A stretch of 64,000 nucleotides of DNA from Gibbula magus (Eukaryota; Mollusca; Gastropoda; Trochida; Trochidae). The notes below the pieces were generated by a model. That model had not been told where the DNA came from and made no database searches. It worked only from the letters and a program-made list of their open reading frames with translations. Location: assembly GCA_936450465.1 (NCBI GenBank), contig OW388293.1, positions 30,137,860-30,201,859 of the forward strand, read 5' to 3'. Below, piece by piece: positions 1-13,629 of this stretch; position 1 is the first letter of the stretch; each line of letters starts with the position of its first letter. Made by a program: the position numbers and the translations under genes.

Positions 1-740
1 TCATAACGAAAGCGACAGGTCTTGTTTTTGTACAATAACACCACTGACCACTTGACATGAACTTTTTGAAAACTATATCATATAATTATGAATAAATAGT
101 TATGGTAAGAAAACAGCTTTCAACAACACAGACGTATGGGATCGTAAAATACATTTTTACAAGGAACATTTTACTAGTGCTTGGTACAAAAGAAAGATAG
201 ATTTGGAAGATGATGGACAAACAACTAAATAATATCTATAATCCTAAGCCTCAAATGTGAATAAGTATTACAAATTAGAAGAAAATAGTAATCATTTTCA
301 ATACAACCAACACCTAATCTTTGACACCGAAGGGATCCTATATTGGCTTTTTCCAATACGACGTCCAGTTTCAATGATCAATTTATGGTACTGATTCAGA
401 ATATTGTTTATCTGAAGACTTTGTTGTATGTACATGTACATCGGTCTATGTGTTGAAGGTAAATGTCAACATCTGACTTGGAGGTTAAATAATATTTGCC
501 GTTTGTAATTTTAGTTAAATTTTCGATCTAGCGTTGTTGACCACAGTCAATTATTCATTTTTGAATTGAGATATGAATATTTGGGGATTTCTAGCATCAC
601 GAGTTATCCAGAAGCAGCCAAATCCATATTTAAAGAGAATGTTTAAACAATCTTTACACACGTTGCCTAACATATACATTTACGACCAGTTTCATCCAAT
701 CCATATGTTTGTTTAGGTAAGCGTTTATCGTTCATAGAAA
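1..740. other. Intergenic, nothing recognised
   Basis: AT-rich sequence with stops in all frames. I see no coding exon, recognisable repeat or RNA gene. Confidence 0.5.
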
Positions 741-1245
741 TTAAAGGTACATCCATTGTGTTGTTGGCGTCACATATGCCAAACTTTATACATTGTAAAT
801 GGTGTTATTTTATCGGGAAGTGCTGACTGTTACCGTGTGTTACCATTTTTATCATTATCGACTCTGTATACTGACGATATAAAGGTAAAGTAACGATTTT
901 TGATCGAAAACCGGACAATGCACCTTGTGTGGCGCGCGTCAACTAGTCAAACGTTATTTTGAAGACGTATTTACAACAGACAAAAAGACAATTTTGAGCT
1001 GATAATGTTTAATAGGTCCTATAACTAATTTGCATATAAATAAGACTTGTAGTTTCGGTTTCTGCACATGTATAATGATTTTACTCGAATTTAAAAAAGG
1101 AAAATGCTAATTATGATATATTTGGCGATTTGAGATGAATATTCAAGTTGAGTGAACATATTTGAACTGAAATCATCCCATATCGTATGTTGGCACGTAT
1201 CAAAGCCAAATACAACTTTATGAAACACAATGGATGCACTTTTAA
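741..1245 (+). mobile_element. TTAA-flanked MITE, copy 1
   Basis: A non-autonomous DNA element of about 500 bp. It starts at a TTAA (741-744) followed by AGGTACATCCATTGTGTT, and ends with the inverted counterpart AACACAATGGATGCACTT running into a second TTAA (1242-1245). Three other copies lie in this window (12978-13453, 63321-63775, and one split at 40869-41045 plus 47336-47424). TTAA target duplications with short inverted ends are the mark of the piggyBac superfamily, so the element was probably mobilised by a piggyBac-type transposase. No transposase is encoded inside. Confidence 0.75.
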
Positions 1246-2290
1246 CTCTGTCAAGTATGTGCCACATTTGGTGATATAGTATATATGATGATCTTGATCT
1301 TCCTGTTTATCTAAAGATAGCGTCGTTGCTTGCATTATTGGCAGAATCTGTGTATGATATTCAATCTGTATACCCTTGATTATCTCATAAAATTGGAAAC
1401 CTCATACTTCAGAACCATGTGTCAATATAGGTAAAGCCATGGTTTTGAACATCTAAATTACAGTATCGTTTGGCAGACCTCCAAATAGAGTATGTCTTTT
1501 ATAAATGTGTGTGCATATTCTTTCCGCTTTCTGTGCTCAAGTTGATGTTGATTTTTGAGGAAAAAAGAATATTGCTAGATATTTATAAAATAAAACTTTA
1601 TGTATCCTCTCGCCTCTGTTCAAATTTCAAAATGTGTTAAAGGGTAACCATTCCTTAAGGTTATTTCTTTAGATTTATTTCGGTTATGAGGTCCCCTCTT
1701 ATCTAAAACAATCACTGATGAAGTTAGTACATGTAGTCTATCAGTGCTCATTAACGTTGATAACGTCGTCGGCGTATATAACACGTAACATTAATATTTT
1801 GGTTCTTACTTCGATATTGTTTTTTTGCGACAGGTTTCTTGATTCATTTCGGTCATGAGGTCATTAATGAAAATGCAAAATAACGTCGGGCTAATCATGC
1901 ATTCTTGTTGAGTTCTACAAGTGAAATATAATGTTACCGTAATCAGTTCTCACAGAGGATCATTGACGATGCGTTTCCGAGTCTAATGAAGAGATTCTCA
2001 AGCTACGATATATTTCAGTCTCCTTAAAAGGTCTGGTGTGACAGGTGTCATACTTATTACACTTGTAACTGCGAGCATCATATGACCAGGTGTCATTTTC
2101 TCTTCCTCTAGCTTTTAATAATATTATGATTCACCTTTTTAAAACAATGAAGGTATCATTGAAATCGAAAGCGGTCCCTTAAAAATGTCATTGTTGGGGA
2201 GATGACCGTTTTCGTTACTTAATGGTGAAACAATAGAATATCTATTTGACACTCGAAGGCGTAATTGAGTTTTTTTTTTCTTAAGTGTTG
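1246..2290. other. Intergenic, nothing recognised
   Basis: No coding exon or clear repeat seen. Short open frames on the minus strand near 1111-1335 belong to the preceding MITE. Confidence 0.45.
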
Positions 2291-2580
2291 TTGTTGCGCG
2301 TTCGGCTTCGGATCAAGAGGTCCGCGTTGGAATCCCGCCAGGGGCACGGCAACTTTGTCTGCAGTAGAGAACTGTTCTACACGCAGTAAGGTTTGGGTGC
2401 AATGCTACACTGGATTTCAGCGTAGTACCACCCCTGGTTCGCTAGTTCCAATCGATGCTCGCAGGTTTCACCACATGGCGTTGCGGGCTTTCTCCCTGCC
2501 ATAATAGTATCATCCGCGATATAAGTGAAATGTTCTTGAAAGCGGCGTTAAGCTCCAACTCACCTCACCTCACCTGTATA
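2291..2580 (+). mobile_element. tRNA-derived SINE with CTCAC tail
   Basis: GC-richer than its surroundings. Near 2325-2340 it carries a degenerate tRNA T-arm/B-box-like stretch (GCGTTGGAATCCCGCC). It ends in AAAGCGGCGTTAAGC followed by CCAACTCACCTCACCTCACC, a tail style typical of abundant mollusc SINEs. The 5' part of the tRNA head looks truncated. The same 3' end occurs on the other strand near 28045-28140. The open frames here of 79 and 84 codons are incidental. Confidence 0.65.
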
Positions 2581-2812
2581 CAGGTTAACAACACTACAAG
2601 ACCGAAAACAAGCCTTCAATGTTTTATATCGTTGTGCCTATTAGCCTTAGATTCCTTTTGGTTGATAAATATATTACTAATTTTGTTCATAATTTTTCAA
2701 ATTTACTAATTAGGTTTATATCCAATGAGATTATTTAGCTTTCTCAATCCATATTTCAACAGTTAAATGTTAAACTTAGTTGTCACAATTACCCCGAACA
2801 TATATATATGAT

Positions 2813-2968
2813 ATATATTGAAATGAGTTTATAAAAAATAACTAACTCCGATTTTCTCTTCGTTTTACTCTTCAGGGAGGTTTACATTGCAGTGATTATC
2901 AATTCATAATCACTGTAATGTAAACCTCCCCGAACCTATATTATTATTTTTAAACTCATTTCAATATA
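2813..2968. repeat. Inverted-repeat remnant of a Penelope-like element terminus
   Basis: A nested palindrome. The outer arms are 2814-2831 and 2951-2968. The inner arms are 2875-2899 and 2906-2930 (GGGAGGTTTACATTGCAGTG and its complement) around a 6-base loop. The arms match the sequence just upstream of the Penelope-like coding fragment at 22855-22990 in reverse orientation. This is therefore a head-to-head pair of element termini with no coding part. The hammerhead core seen at 22878-22911 is degenerate here. Confidence 0.6.
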
Positions 2969-4030
2969 CGATTACTGTAGACTTGAAGAATCTCCTTATT
3001 TCATTTCAGCTATGGTTAAGAATAGAACATTGTATTGCAATATTGGCAAATATCCAAATTTCTCAATCTTGTCTTTGCTTTCAAATATGGCTAAAGACGA
3101 CATAACCTCACAATCTCAGAATTCCTATGACCTACTTAAACTGGGAGATGTTAGGATATGTCTGGGAGAAATATAACCTTGGCGAACCTCGTTCACAGTA
3201 CGTTGGATGTGAGCATTGAATCATGCCAGACAGCAAGTGCGTCTGTCTTCGGCAACTGACCACAATCATGTAGTGCCTCTTTGTAGCAGCTTTCAGCTTA
3301 TTAAGTACATCTCCTTTCACATATAACTGCAAGGCTGAATGGCATCGCTTGAAGAGGCGAAGCAATTAAATGTGTTTGTTAGATTTATATTTCTGTGGAT
3401 ACTCAACTTTATTGTATTATGCGACGTTTAAAGGCTGGTTATACATTCGGATTCAGAGATTTTGTGTAATGCCCCAGACAAGCCACGATCCTTTGCTAGT
3501 AGTGAGTGGGGAGCCATTTTATTAGTGTTCTTGTTAAAAGAATCCATTTTATCCAAAGTCGACTCACAGTATAACGACTAATTACATATATTGTCAATTG
3601 TTCATTTTCATTTCTTTATTTTGTAACTTAATATGTTTTTTTAAGACAATAGGCAGCAAGTCGGGCTCGTAAAATATGTTCACAGTCAAAACACGCTTGC
3701 ATGTTGGTGAATCATTAAGACTACCACCAATCAAATGTATAATAATGTTGAAGGGTCATGTTAGAAAAGCACGGTGATATGTACATTGTAGACGGGCAAT
3801 ATTTTAACACAGCATGTCTAAGTAAAATATTTTCAGTTAATCATTATCTATTACAGTTGTAATTGTTATTAGAAATACGATTATTGCATTATATGGTGTG
3901 GTATCGTTGTGCTTAGCGACACACGAAGTCAATGTTTCAGAGCCATTATATTGATGTTAGGGGAAAACTATTGATACCAACAATTTATTACTCAACCGTG
4001 GTGAGATCATTCATTAGATAACAATGAGTT
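2969..4030. other. Intergenic, nothing recognised
   Basis: No coding exon or named repeat. A minus-strand open frame at 3132-3365 has no recognisable features. Confidence 0.45.
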
Positions 4031-4365
4031 GGTTACACACATGTGTGATACCACCGCGTGCTGCCGTAACGTCATAATCGGCGCGTGACGTCATAGTCGT
4101 TTTTGGTTGACGTCACAATGTTTGCCGCGCGACTGCAATAGCGGGTGACCTATTTGTAAGTAAGCGTCACTAAAAAGGACTTTCTTGCAACTCAGCACTA
4201 TTTACATTATTGAGTGATAAATAAAATACTAAACTCGGTCCCGTTTGATAACATGTTTATGAAACTCGTGAATGGCATCGGTATTTAACTCGCTTTCGCT
4301 CGTTAAAATACCAAACCATCCACTCGTTTCATAAACATGTTATCAAACGGGACATCGTTTAGTAT
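4031..4365. mobile_element. Foldback element with TGACGTCA boxes
   Basis: Two parts. The first (4050-4160) is GC-rich with TGACGTCA at 4086-4093 and 4108-4115. The second (about 4228-4364) is a long hairpin with arms of about 60 bp around the loop TCGCTTTCGCTCG. The same layout, a TGACGTCA block plus a long hairpin, recurs at 16861-17235, 55380-55745 and 61324-61740. It is non-coding. I cannot assign a superfamily. Confidence 0.6.
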
Positions 4366-7300
4366 TCTATATATACACCAGCAATTACAAACTTGTATTG
4401 CAATCACCTCTGCCACTTCTTTTCTCACGTTACGTACAAACAAACTTTAATTAAAATTAATTTTATTGCAAGATAAAACACATGCATCGTTTTTATGAAA
4501 CGTTAACAAACTTATGCACAGTGTCTATTTATTTATTTATCTAAATCCAGAACATGTTGTCGGCAGCGGATTTTAGTTTACGGCCCCTGTGGCCCTTATT
4601 TGGAGGCACAGAAAGACAGTTTTTACACAAAATTTCAGAGCCAGTGGTTCTTGAGAGTTAGACGAAAAAGTGAAAAGTTTACAAAAAGCTTACGGACGCC
4701 ATGCCATGCCATGAGCCTATCGGGCCTTTGAAGCCTGATGATTTATAAATATACAAACTAGGAACCCATTATACACATATTGATTATTCGTAATTTGAAA
4801 CTTTAATTCAAGGTTGATGGATGAAGGGCATATTGATTAAAAACCTCTTACGTGAACCCTTGGGTTCACACAACGTGATGTGTGTACTCCATAGCTGATG
4901 GTTGCATTAAATCTGACTCTTATCAACAGAATGCATTCAGCAATCAAAGGAAATATAGTTCTTATAACTGACATATTTCGCCAATTATGGCTGACGGTAA
5001 CACGTTCTGCTCTAACAGTATTAGTTTTCATTTATTCAATTCCTTCAACAGCGAGAGCTTGATTGTAAGAAAAAGAAAACTGAGCATTGACATCATTTTA
5101 CATTTTGACGAGTTTGAGTGAAGCTCCACCCAGAATTTACATCATTACAAGTTTTGGATTCATATCATATCTACATGTATTCAAAGCCTCAGATACGATT
5201 CCTATCTCTGCAGTTAGACATCACTTCTCTCATCTCTCTGAAAATATCTGAACGATGATGACGTATGACTTAACAATCTCAAATTAAAGTCGTTTCATGT
5301 GACCAATTGTGCAGTAATGGTTTGAAATACATGTAACGTTGGCTAATTACTTAGTTACAATTACTCGTCTTCCATCTCGGGATCATACAATAAATATTTA
5401 TCTTGTGTAATATCACCAATGTCAGTGAGCAATCAGAAAGAGCTGATTCCATGTTTAGTGGTGCAAATAGAACTCTAGTTTGTATTGTGCTGCATGAGGT
5501 ACTAAATTATACCGTCCTTTCATTAGGCTCTGCATTCGAAATCGTTTGATAGCATACTCCCCCAAGTATTTAGCAATTAACCGTTCCCGATAAAGTACTT
5601 AAGCCATGATGAGTTTGGGCAAGCATGAAATAGAATTGTTTGATCTTTTGTTGTTTTCATTTTGATTTGTTATGATTACATTACTTTGTGTAGTTTAATT
5701 AAACATTTGATATTGAAAATTATTCATGTGTTCGTGTCCTCAATGAAAGCCATGATTAAGCTGAAAAACCATTTCAATGCCACCATTAAGCAGTTTACCA
5801 GCATGTGACAATGCCGTGGTAAGATTCTCGTCACTTTTATTCAGAAGCTTTAATAGTAAGGGTAATGCATTAATGGTATAGTGCCTACATAATCAGTAAC
5901 TTTCTTCAGCTAATGGATTTAGTGTAACATAAAATGATTCCGTTGAATTATCGCGTGGCTAGGAAAGTCACACAAGCGGATTCCACCACTATTTGTCCTC
6001 TGTCAATGAGGTTGAACAAAATTTAAGGGAGTAAAATGTAATAGGCTTGTAAGTAAAGATCAGTAAAGGTAGATATACTCATCGAAACAGTTTTAGGGTA
6101 TGTGCTTTGCTGATGTTAGCTTTACAAATTCCATGTTTCGGAAAGAAACTACGTTTGAAACGTCATGAGACAATGGTAACCCAAAAGGGATTTGGTTAGC
6201 GTAGGCAAAACAGGTCATGTGATCAGATTTAAAGCATTTAGATCGTAGGAAAAATATACTTGCATAATAACAAATGTTTTATTTTATCTGAATATAAATT
6301 CATCATGTTAAAATCCCGCATAGAGGGTATCGCCTTCATGTATTCTGAGTTGCTTCCCTTCCGCTCGAATGCAAATGGCAGCTCCCGAAGGTAACGGCGA
6401 GATAAACTGAATTCTTCATACCCCTTCAGGCAGGTCACATGTATGGTATACGGATCATGAAGATGAATATTTGGTGAATTAACCACCCTGGATATCTGTG
6501 AGTAGATTTCAACTCACAATGAACGTGTTTTGGCACTGCTTGATCATAATAAACTGTGCAACATGAATTTACAACAGCATTATGTTTTTGGTTATTTCTA
6601 AAATTTATGTTTATGAAATATATCATATAAATTCATAGTCAAATGCTTTTAGAAATTAGTATTGTATGTTTACAATACATTTTCTTAAAAGTAAGTAGTA
6701 ATCAATTGAATTAACCTCGTAAATTGTGTAAGTGTAATTGTCCTTGTACTGTCTATGATAAAACGATTGTGTGAATGAGTCTTAAAACCTCTCCTCTATA
6801 TATACTGCACTGCATTAGTGGATAGTTATAGTTTATAATTTATGTTCGTAATTCAAGCATGATACTTATGCTGTTGCACTAATCTAAGGTTTTATATTAA
6901 ATGTATGCCTCATACACCTTTTAGGACAAATTAAGAAAATTAGCGCTCACAGTGCGGATGATGGGTTCAATGTCAATACCATTTGCATAGGACAATGAGC
7001 AATGTGAATGCTAATTTGTGTGTTTGAGAGAATGTTGAAAAGACATGTTCCTGACTCAAGCAATTAATCTTTATTCATTAATTCATATATAAGCAGAAAA
7101 TCAACAACAAAATATGCTTACATGCTTACTAACTATTTCTTAACAAATGTGCAAAATATTTATGAATTTTGACATATTTGTTTTATTCTTTTGCACAATT
7201 AGGTGTCACAAGTTTACAAAGGATATATACATAGAGTTGTTGGTAATACTATACGTGCCATGGTGATAACTGGGATATACCAACTTCTGGCTTAGAAACG

Positions 7301-8371
7301 AGATTTGCATCTGAAGATAATGAAATTATCACTCAGTATTAATAAAATATGCCCTTAGAACTATATTCATTGTTTTCTCTCCAGATTTGATAAACCTGAT
7401 CGGAAAGAATTTGTCCTGTTATTAGGACTTGCCATGGTGTAGAGACAAATATTTCACTTAGTCCGAAACATTTGGACAATGTTTGAATAAAAGCTAACCA
7501 CAGAACGTCATTTTTACGCTGTTGATATTTGACATGATGTGTGACACATTTAGGTTTTCCTCACAGGTGACAGTAATGTTATACTAAAATGACAACATGC
7601 GTTGAAGTATATTTTTTACATAAAGTGGAGTTCTACCAAATTCACAATATATCATAAAGTTCGGTGTAGATCCTCGGTGTAGAAGTCCATTCGCCATTTT
7701 AAGAAGTTTAACACACAGGTTTCATATCAGCAGATTTCAGAAGGCTTTTGCTTATTTACAAATGTCTCTTTCAACGTATCAAAAGCTGATAATACACAGT
7801 CCTATGGTAAGGCAATATTGCGTCATCTATATAGAGTAATCTTCACATTGCCGTTACCTATATATCTTGGAAACAAGAGGGTGACAAGTTTTTCCCTTAA
7901 CGAACACCTGTATCGCAAGAGAAGTATTCTGATTTTTCATTTTATATTGCTGTACACATTTTTTTACATTTTCATTAATCTACCATGTAAACCAGTTTTC
8001 AGTAACTGCATTTCATTCATTTCTTTACAGAAAAGGCGGTTATGATGTATATATTCATAAAAAAAAGTGTCATCTGCAGAAAATGAAAGTCGTTTGTCAA
8101 AGTAAGATAAAGTCAAAACTGATTGCTACTTAAACCATACTTTTCTGGAGCCTGAGGCTTGGGAAACTTGCTTATCTAATATTCTTTCAGCCTTAACGTG
8201 TGATTGTTCATGTATCATTTAAATGATCAACGGTCTAGATATTTGTAGATAAACTAAACGCCATAAAGGTGGCAACTTCCAGAGTAGTTCAGTCATGTTG
8301 TATACACTTTGTTATTATCAATTTCGTATTTTATAAGTTGAATCACTTGATGAAATCAACCTAATGTCACA
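4366..8371. other. Intergenic 5' flank of copy A
   Basis: No gene recognised. About 5900-6700 aligns by eye with 55900-56400 upstream of copy C (shared landmarks: CTTCCCTTCC followed by TGCAAATGGCA, then TTTGGCACT and GATCATAATA). It is therefore part of the duplicated segment. Copy A's own promoter cannot be located from sequence alone. Confidence 0.5.
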
Positions 8372-11300
8372 ATGCATTTGCATCAACTAATCATGTGTTC
8401 GCTGGTGTTCTCGGCCGGTCGGGCATTAGTTCGACTGACACCATATGGACCTCTGATGTGTGAACAAGAATGCATGAAGAAGGGAGCAGGATGCAAATCT
8501 TTTAGTTTCAGCACTTTTGACCTCTCTTGCATCTTGGCCTGCAGTCAATGTCCAGCAGATGAGCAGGATGTGGACATATTGTGTAGTGATATTAAAAAGG
8601 TAAGGTAACGCTAGTTAATGTAATCTTCCATCTTCTGGTTGATAAGTGACTGTTATTGATTATACTTGTGAAGTTTGGTAATACAAAGTTATCAATATGT
8701 GGTTATAACTTATTAATTTGGCGTGTTTCATTCTGGATTTATGATGACTATTTTGTAGTATTCCTCAAATTTTTAATTCGCTTGGAATAATGTGTTAAAT
8801 ACTTATAAATATATCTCTGTCTATTTCCTTTGAGACATGAGTTGTTTGCTTGTTGTTTTTGAAGAAAGTCAGTGAAAATGAATTACTCTAAAGAAGTTCC
8901 TGATGCAGCAATTCCACTCATAACAATCACCTCGAGAGGTTGTGAGGTGTAACCATAACGTACCTATTGTGCTATCATTAGGCCAACTTCCAAACGCAAG
9001 GCATAACTCTTGCCAGTCTGCATTACTGGCTGATTTAACCCTTGCGGTATTTCCCTAGCTTTCTTGTGTCGAGGCAGTGAATCGCTGCACTGGAAATGCA
9101 TAGCGGGCCTGGATTTCTAAACACAGATTTCTTAAGGAAATACTGCAAGGCCTAAATCAGCCAGAAATGGAGACTGGCAAGAGTTATGCCTTGCATTGGG
9201 AAGTTGTCATTAGGCAGGTGTTAGAATGTTTTGTTGAGAACAGGTTCCTCATCGTTAACTGTATCAAATGTGACCATTTGCAATTTGTAATGATCTTTAG
9301 CTATTCGGTCTTTGCCAACAGTGTTCTTGACAATTCGATTTTATCAAGAAAGCCGCACTTTGTGCGTTAATTCAACGGTCTGACCGTATAATGACCATTA
9401 AACAACTGACTGTTGGGTATTTGTCGAAATGAGAAACAATTCAAGTTACAAAGGGCCCCGGATGTGTTTACATATCGGATCAAATTAAGATTGATATGTT
9501 TATATACATAAATACACATGCACTTTAAAACCCAAAAGATTAGTAACGATGCCGGCTTGTGTCATATTGCAATTGTATGACCACACCTTAAATCCAATAA
9601 CAGAAAAAAGAAATGCATTTCCCCAACAATTGTCGTAACACGCTGTTCTTACTGAAATATAGTGTTTTCACAAAAGGTAAATAAGTGTTACCGATGGCTA
9701 AAAAATACCTTTGAATCGATAAACAGAGTTCTTAAACGAATGCACATGGTTCGGTTAAACTATGTGGGTCCATTTCCCATCGAGAGCTCATTTTAAGGTG
9801 TTCACTTTAAAATGACTGCTTGAAAGTCAATTGATCTGACTGATGTAGCGATACCTAAACACTCTGCCTAAACACTTTGCGTAAAGTTTTAAAATGGTAC
9901 AATGATTGAATGGTCAACAATCTTGCTGTCTGAACTCTCAAAATCGCATGATACCTACACAACTATTTATATTAATGAAGAGTTCCACAAAAGTGTCACT
10001 TTATACATTGCATCATTTTCTTCCAAAAGAGAAAATTCTTATTTTATATAGATACAGCTTATTGGGTCGTCTAATGAGGTGTTTTACCCTCTAACATAAC
10101 ACTATATTATTTTAAAAAATAATAATAAATAGCAAATTTGAGAAAATATTAATGAATGAAAACGTGCAACATGTTTAGGGCCTTTAATATTGTTAGGGGA
10201 CTGAAGATATTTGACTGCAAAGGAAGAGCTGCATTTTTTCTGTATTTATTAATCTTATTTCAAGTGGACTTATGCCCCTATTTCACTACGCGCCGAATTA
10301 TCACGAATAGGTGATTGTATAAATTCGTTATCATTCGACAAAATTCATGAACAGCAATTTTCATGCTGAAACCCTACAATACAGATAAGAATTATTTACG
10401 ACTTGTTTAAGAAACAGTTGCGAATACACTACGAATTTTCTTCCTTAATTCGGGACATTCCTAAATGATTCGTAAATGATTCGTAAGTAATTCGGAGTGA
10501 GACGATCAAATTAACAACCAAGAATTTCCAAGAACTGTTTAAGAACTTGTTACGAACTATACGAATTAGTTACGAATAGCTTACGAAGCAACTACGAGTT
10601 TAAAATTCTTAGTTGATTCGTGGAAATTTGTGGACAAATCAAAATTTGTTCACGAATGCCACGAATTGGAGGAATGTTGCCGATTCAACTACGAATCATT
10701 TACGAATTCCAAGAATTAATTACGACGGTTCACACTGATTCGTGACAATTCGGCTCGTAGTGAAATAGGGGCATTAAATTTACCCTCCTTTTGAAAACAA
10801 TACCACCAAATTGACAAATAAGCTTCTCATGATATATCAGGGTTTTTTGTTAGATATTTAGTCATGGTTTTATCGCTTGACATGATTTTAAAGATGAAGA
10901 TGTGATTAAAACTTTTGTTTTATCTTTGGCTCTTAAATATACGTCATCCTTGACTATCTTAATTTTTCTTTCGAATGTTAATCTCTTTCAGAGACAAATC
11001 TTATAGCTGACACACTTGTTTAAGATGATGTTTCTGTGCTACTTCTTCGGGTGGAGAATAGATAAGAAGAGGCACAGAAACGTCGTGTGAAACAAAGAAA
11101 GATATTGTCATCAATAATCTTTGTTTCTCATTAATTGATTCTAAATGTCTTTGAGGAAATTAATATATATCACATTTCAACATGGAGACTTACTTTTAAC
11201 AAACTCCCCTTTATTGACACAAGTTAATACCCTATTTGTCCCTCTTCAATCAAGAAGGGTACTTTTGCCATTTACTTAAAAAACTTAGCATTGCAAGCTG

Positions 11301-13598
11301 ACAATCTGTATTTTAATAGCAATAAGTATGCATCCGATTGGAATGATGAAATTGGAGAAGCAATATTGTTCACACACTTTGACCAACCTGAACATATGTG
11401 CCACAATGATGTTTATTCCAAATATAATATAATATTTCGGACAGATAGATCAAAGACAAGGAGAGAGGAGAACAAGGAGAAAGACAATAGTCATCCAGGA
11501 CAATGTTTCAGAACCGAACGAGGAATCAGCATAGTCATCATATGATTTTGATTGAAACCGTAATATAACAAAAATTAATTATTTAAAAAAAAATACTGTT
11601 ATAAATTAGATAATATTATACATTATTATTACAATGACGCCATTTTGATGTAAAAGCTGAACTATTGTCAATAAATAAAACTATTTGAACATTTTTTTTG
11701 TATTTCAGGGTAACAGTGGACCAGATAAAGAAAGCTTCCACATAAAAGGATCATATCCTCCCACAATACACTCAACAACGTGTGATGAAGGTATGAACCC
11801 TTTTCCTTGTCTTTTAGTTTGTTTTCAGTAATTATTTCAAGAGTATGATTAAACAGTAAATATGTCTTCAAATTATAGCTATCTATAACCTTTATAACTA
11901 TACACATAATTATTTTGCTTCATTCATACTCACGAATTAGGTTTTGTTGCAATATTCTTTGAAATGCGTAATCCCAATCGTATTGAAGGGATGTTCGAAA
12001 GGTTTCTGGTCTAGGGACCATGAATACTGAAGAAACTTTTAAAAGTTTCAAAACTTATATCGTATAATCTCACTTACCTCAGTTGATTGGTCCAGCATCT
12101 TTTATAACATCACCAGGCTATCTGAAAAAAAGTATTTTCACGTGACCCTAAACACGACTGCCGCAATGACGTTCTCGTCGGTCTTATAGTTATGGCTAGG
12201 GGGCTCTGTATGAAGTCTTATGTGAAGAGTGAGGGGGCTAGATCTGGAGAATAGACAGAAAGGGGAAGAATCCGGAACCATCCGTCTTGTGCCGCATTAA
12301 CTGTAACCTGGGCAGTGTGCACAATAATACTTCTCGACATAGTGGTCACACGCCTGTCTTACATTATTGTATCAAGCACAGGGGTAATCTTCCTTATGTG
12401 GTGACATCAGATGGACGACAAGGGTGTATCTCGTCTTCAGTGCTTACTATGTCCCTTATAACTTTAACAGCATTATAAATGAAAGAAGCCACTTAAAAGT
12501 TGTGATATAGCTATAAAGTATGATTGTCCTTTTCTATGTATTTCTTTAAGCGTAGATTCGTGATCGCAGCTCTACATTCAGCCAGACCAGGCTATTACAT
12601 CCAACTTAAGTGAATGCATCTCAGGATTTTCGTTCCATTTACACTCCATAGGTATGTTCTTCATGAATGTACAATATGATGGTACTTCGGACATTTCTTC
12701 ATATTTAGGCCAGCAACTTTTGGGACACTAACGAAACTACCATGCATTTGACATATGTGAAGCAATTATTTCAACCATACAGTGACAAGTAATGCTTGCG
12801 TAGTCAGTGGGAAACTTTACCTGCCAGTCGCAATTTAACAGTCACAAGTTTGGTCTTGCAAAGCTCGGATAATGGCTTGATCTTATCAGCTGCACTAATG
12901 AACTTGTATAATCAAAGAAGTGAAGATTTGATTCTCATTATTACACTTTCGTTGAGTAAAATCATTTGAAACAATATTTAAAGGTACATTCATTGTGTTG
13001 TTTGGGGTCACATTTGCCAAATATTAATTGTGTCATTTTATCGAGAAGTACCGACTGAAAATTGCCATTTTGATGACGGTCGACTCGGTATACCGACACT
13101 ATAAAGGTAAAAACATCAATTGCGGATCGAAAACCGGACATTATGCCGCTTGTGGTGCGCGTCAATTGGCCAAACGTTACTTTGGAAACTTATTTACAGA
13201 CAAATAGACAACTTCGGGTTGATCATGTTTAATAGATCTTATAACTGTCCTGTATGTAAATGGGACGTGTACTTTCGGTTTCTACACATGCTGCTCGATT
13301 TTAATTGGAAATTACTAATTATCATATATTTGGCGATTGGGAATGGATATGCAAGTTGAGTGAACTTATCTGAAATGAAATCAGCACATATCGTATGTTG
13401 GCACGTATTAAAACCAAATAAAATGTTATGAAACAATATGGATGTATCTTTAACTCATATCATGATTACGGCGGCTAGTATTGTCAAAGGCAGAAAAACA
13501 AAGATGCACAAGTGTATACATGATTGTATACATTGGGGTGACACCTGCAAGCATAAGATGAACTAGCGATTCATAGGTGATCATGCTGCTGCACTAAC

Positions 13599-13629
<31 letters not shown>

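Noticed and set aside
2265..2709. Two overlapping 79-84 codon frames
   Set aside because: They coincide with a tRNA-derived SINE.
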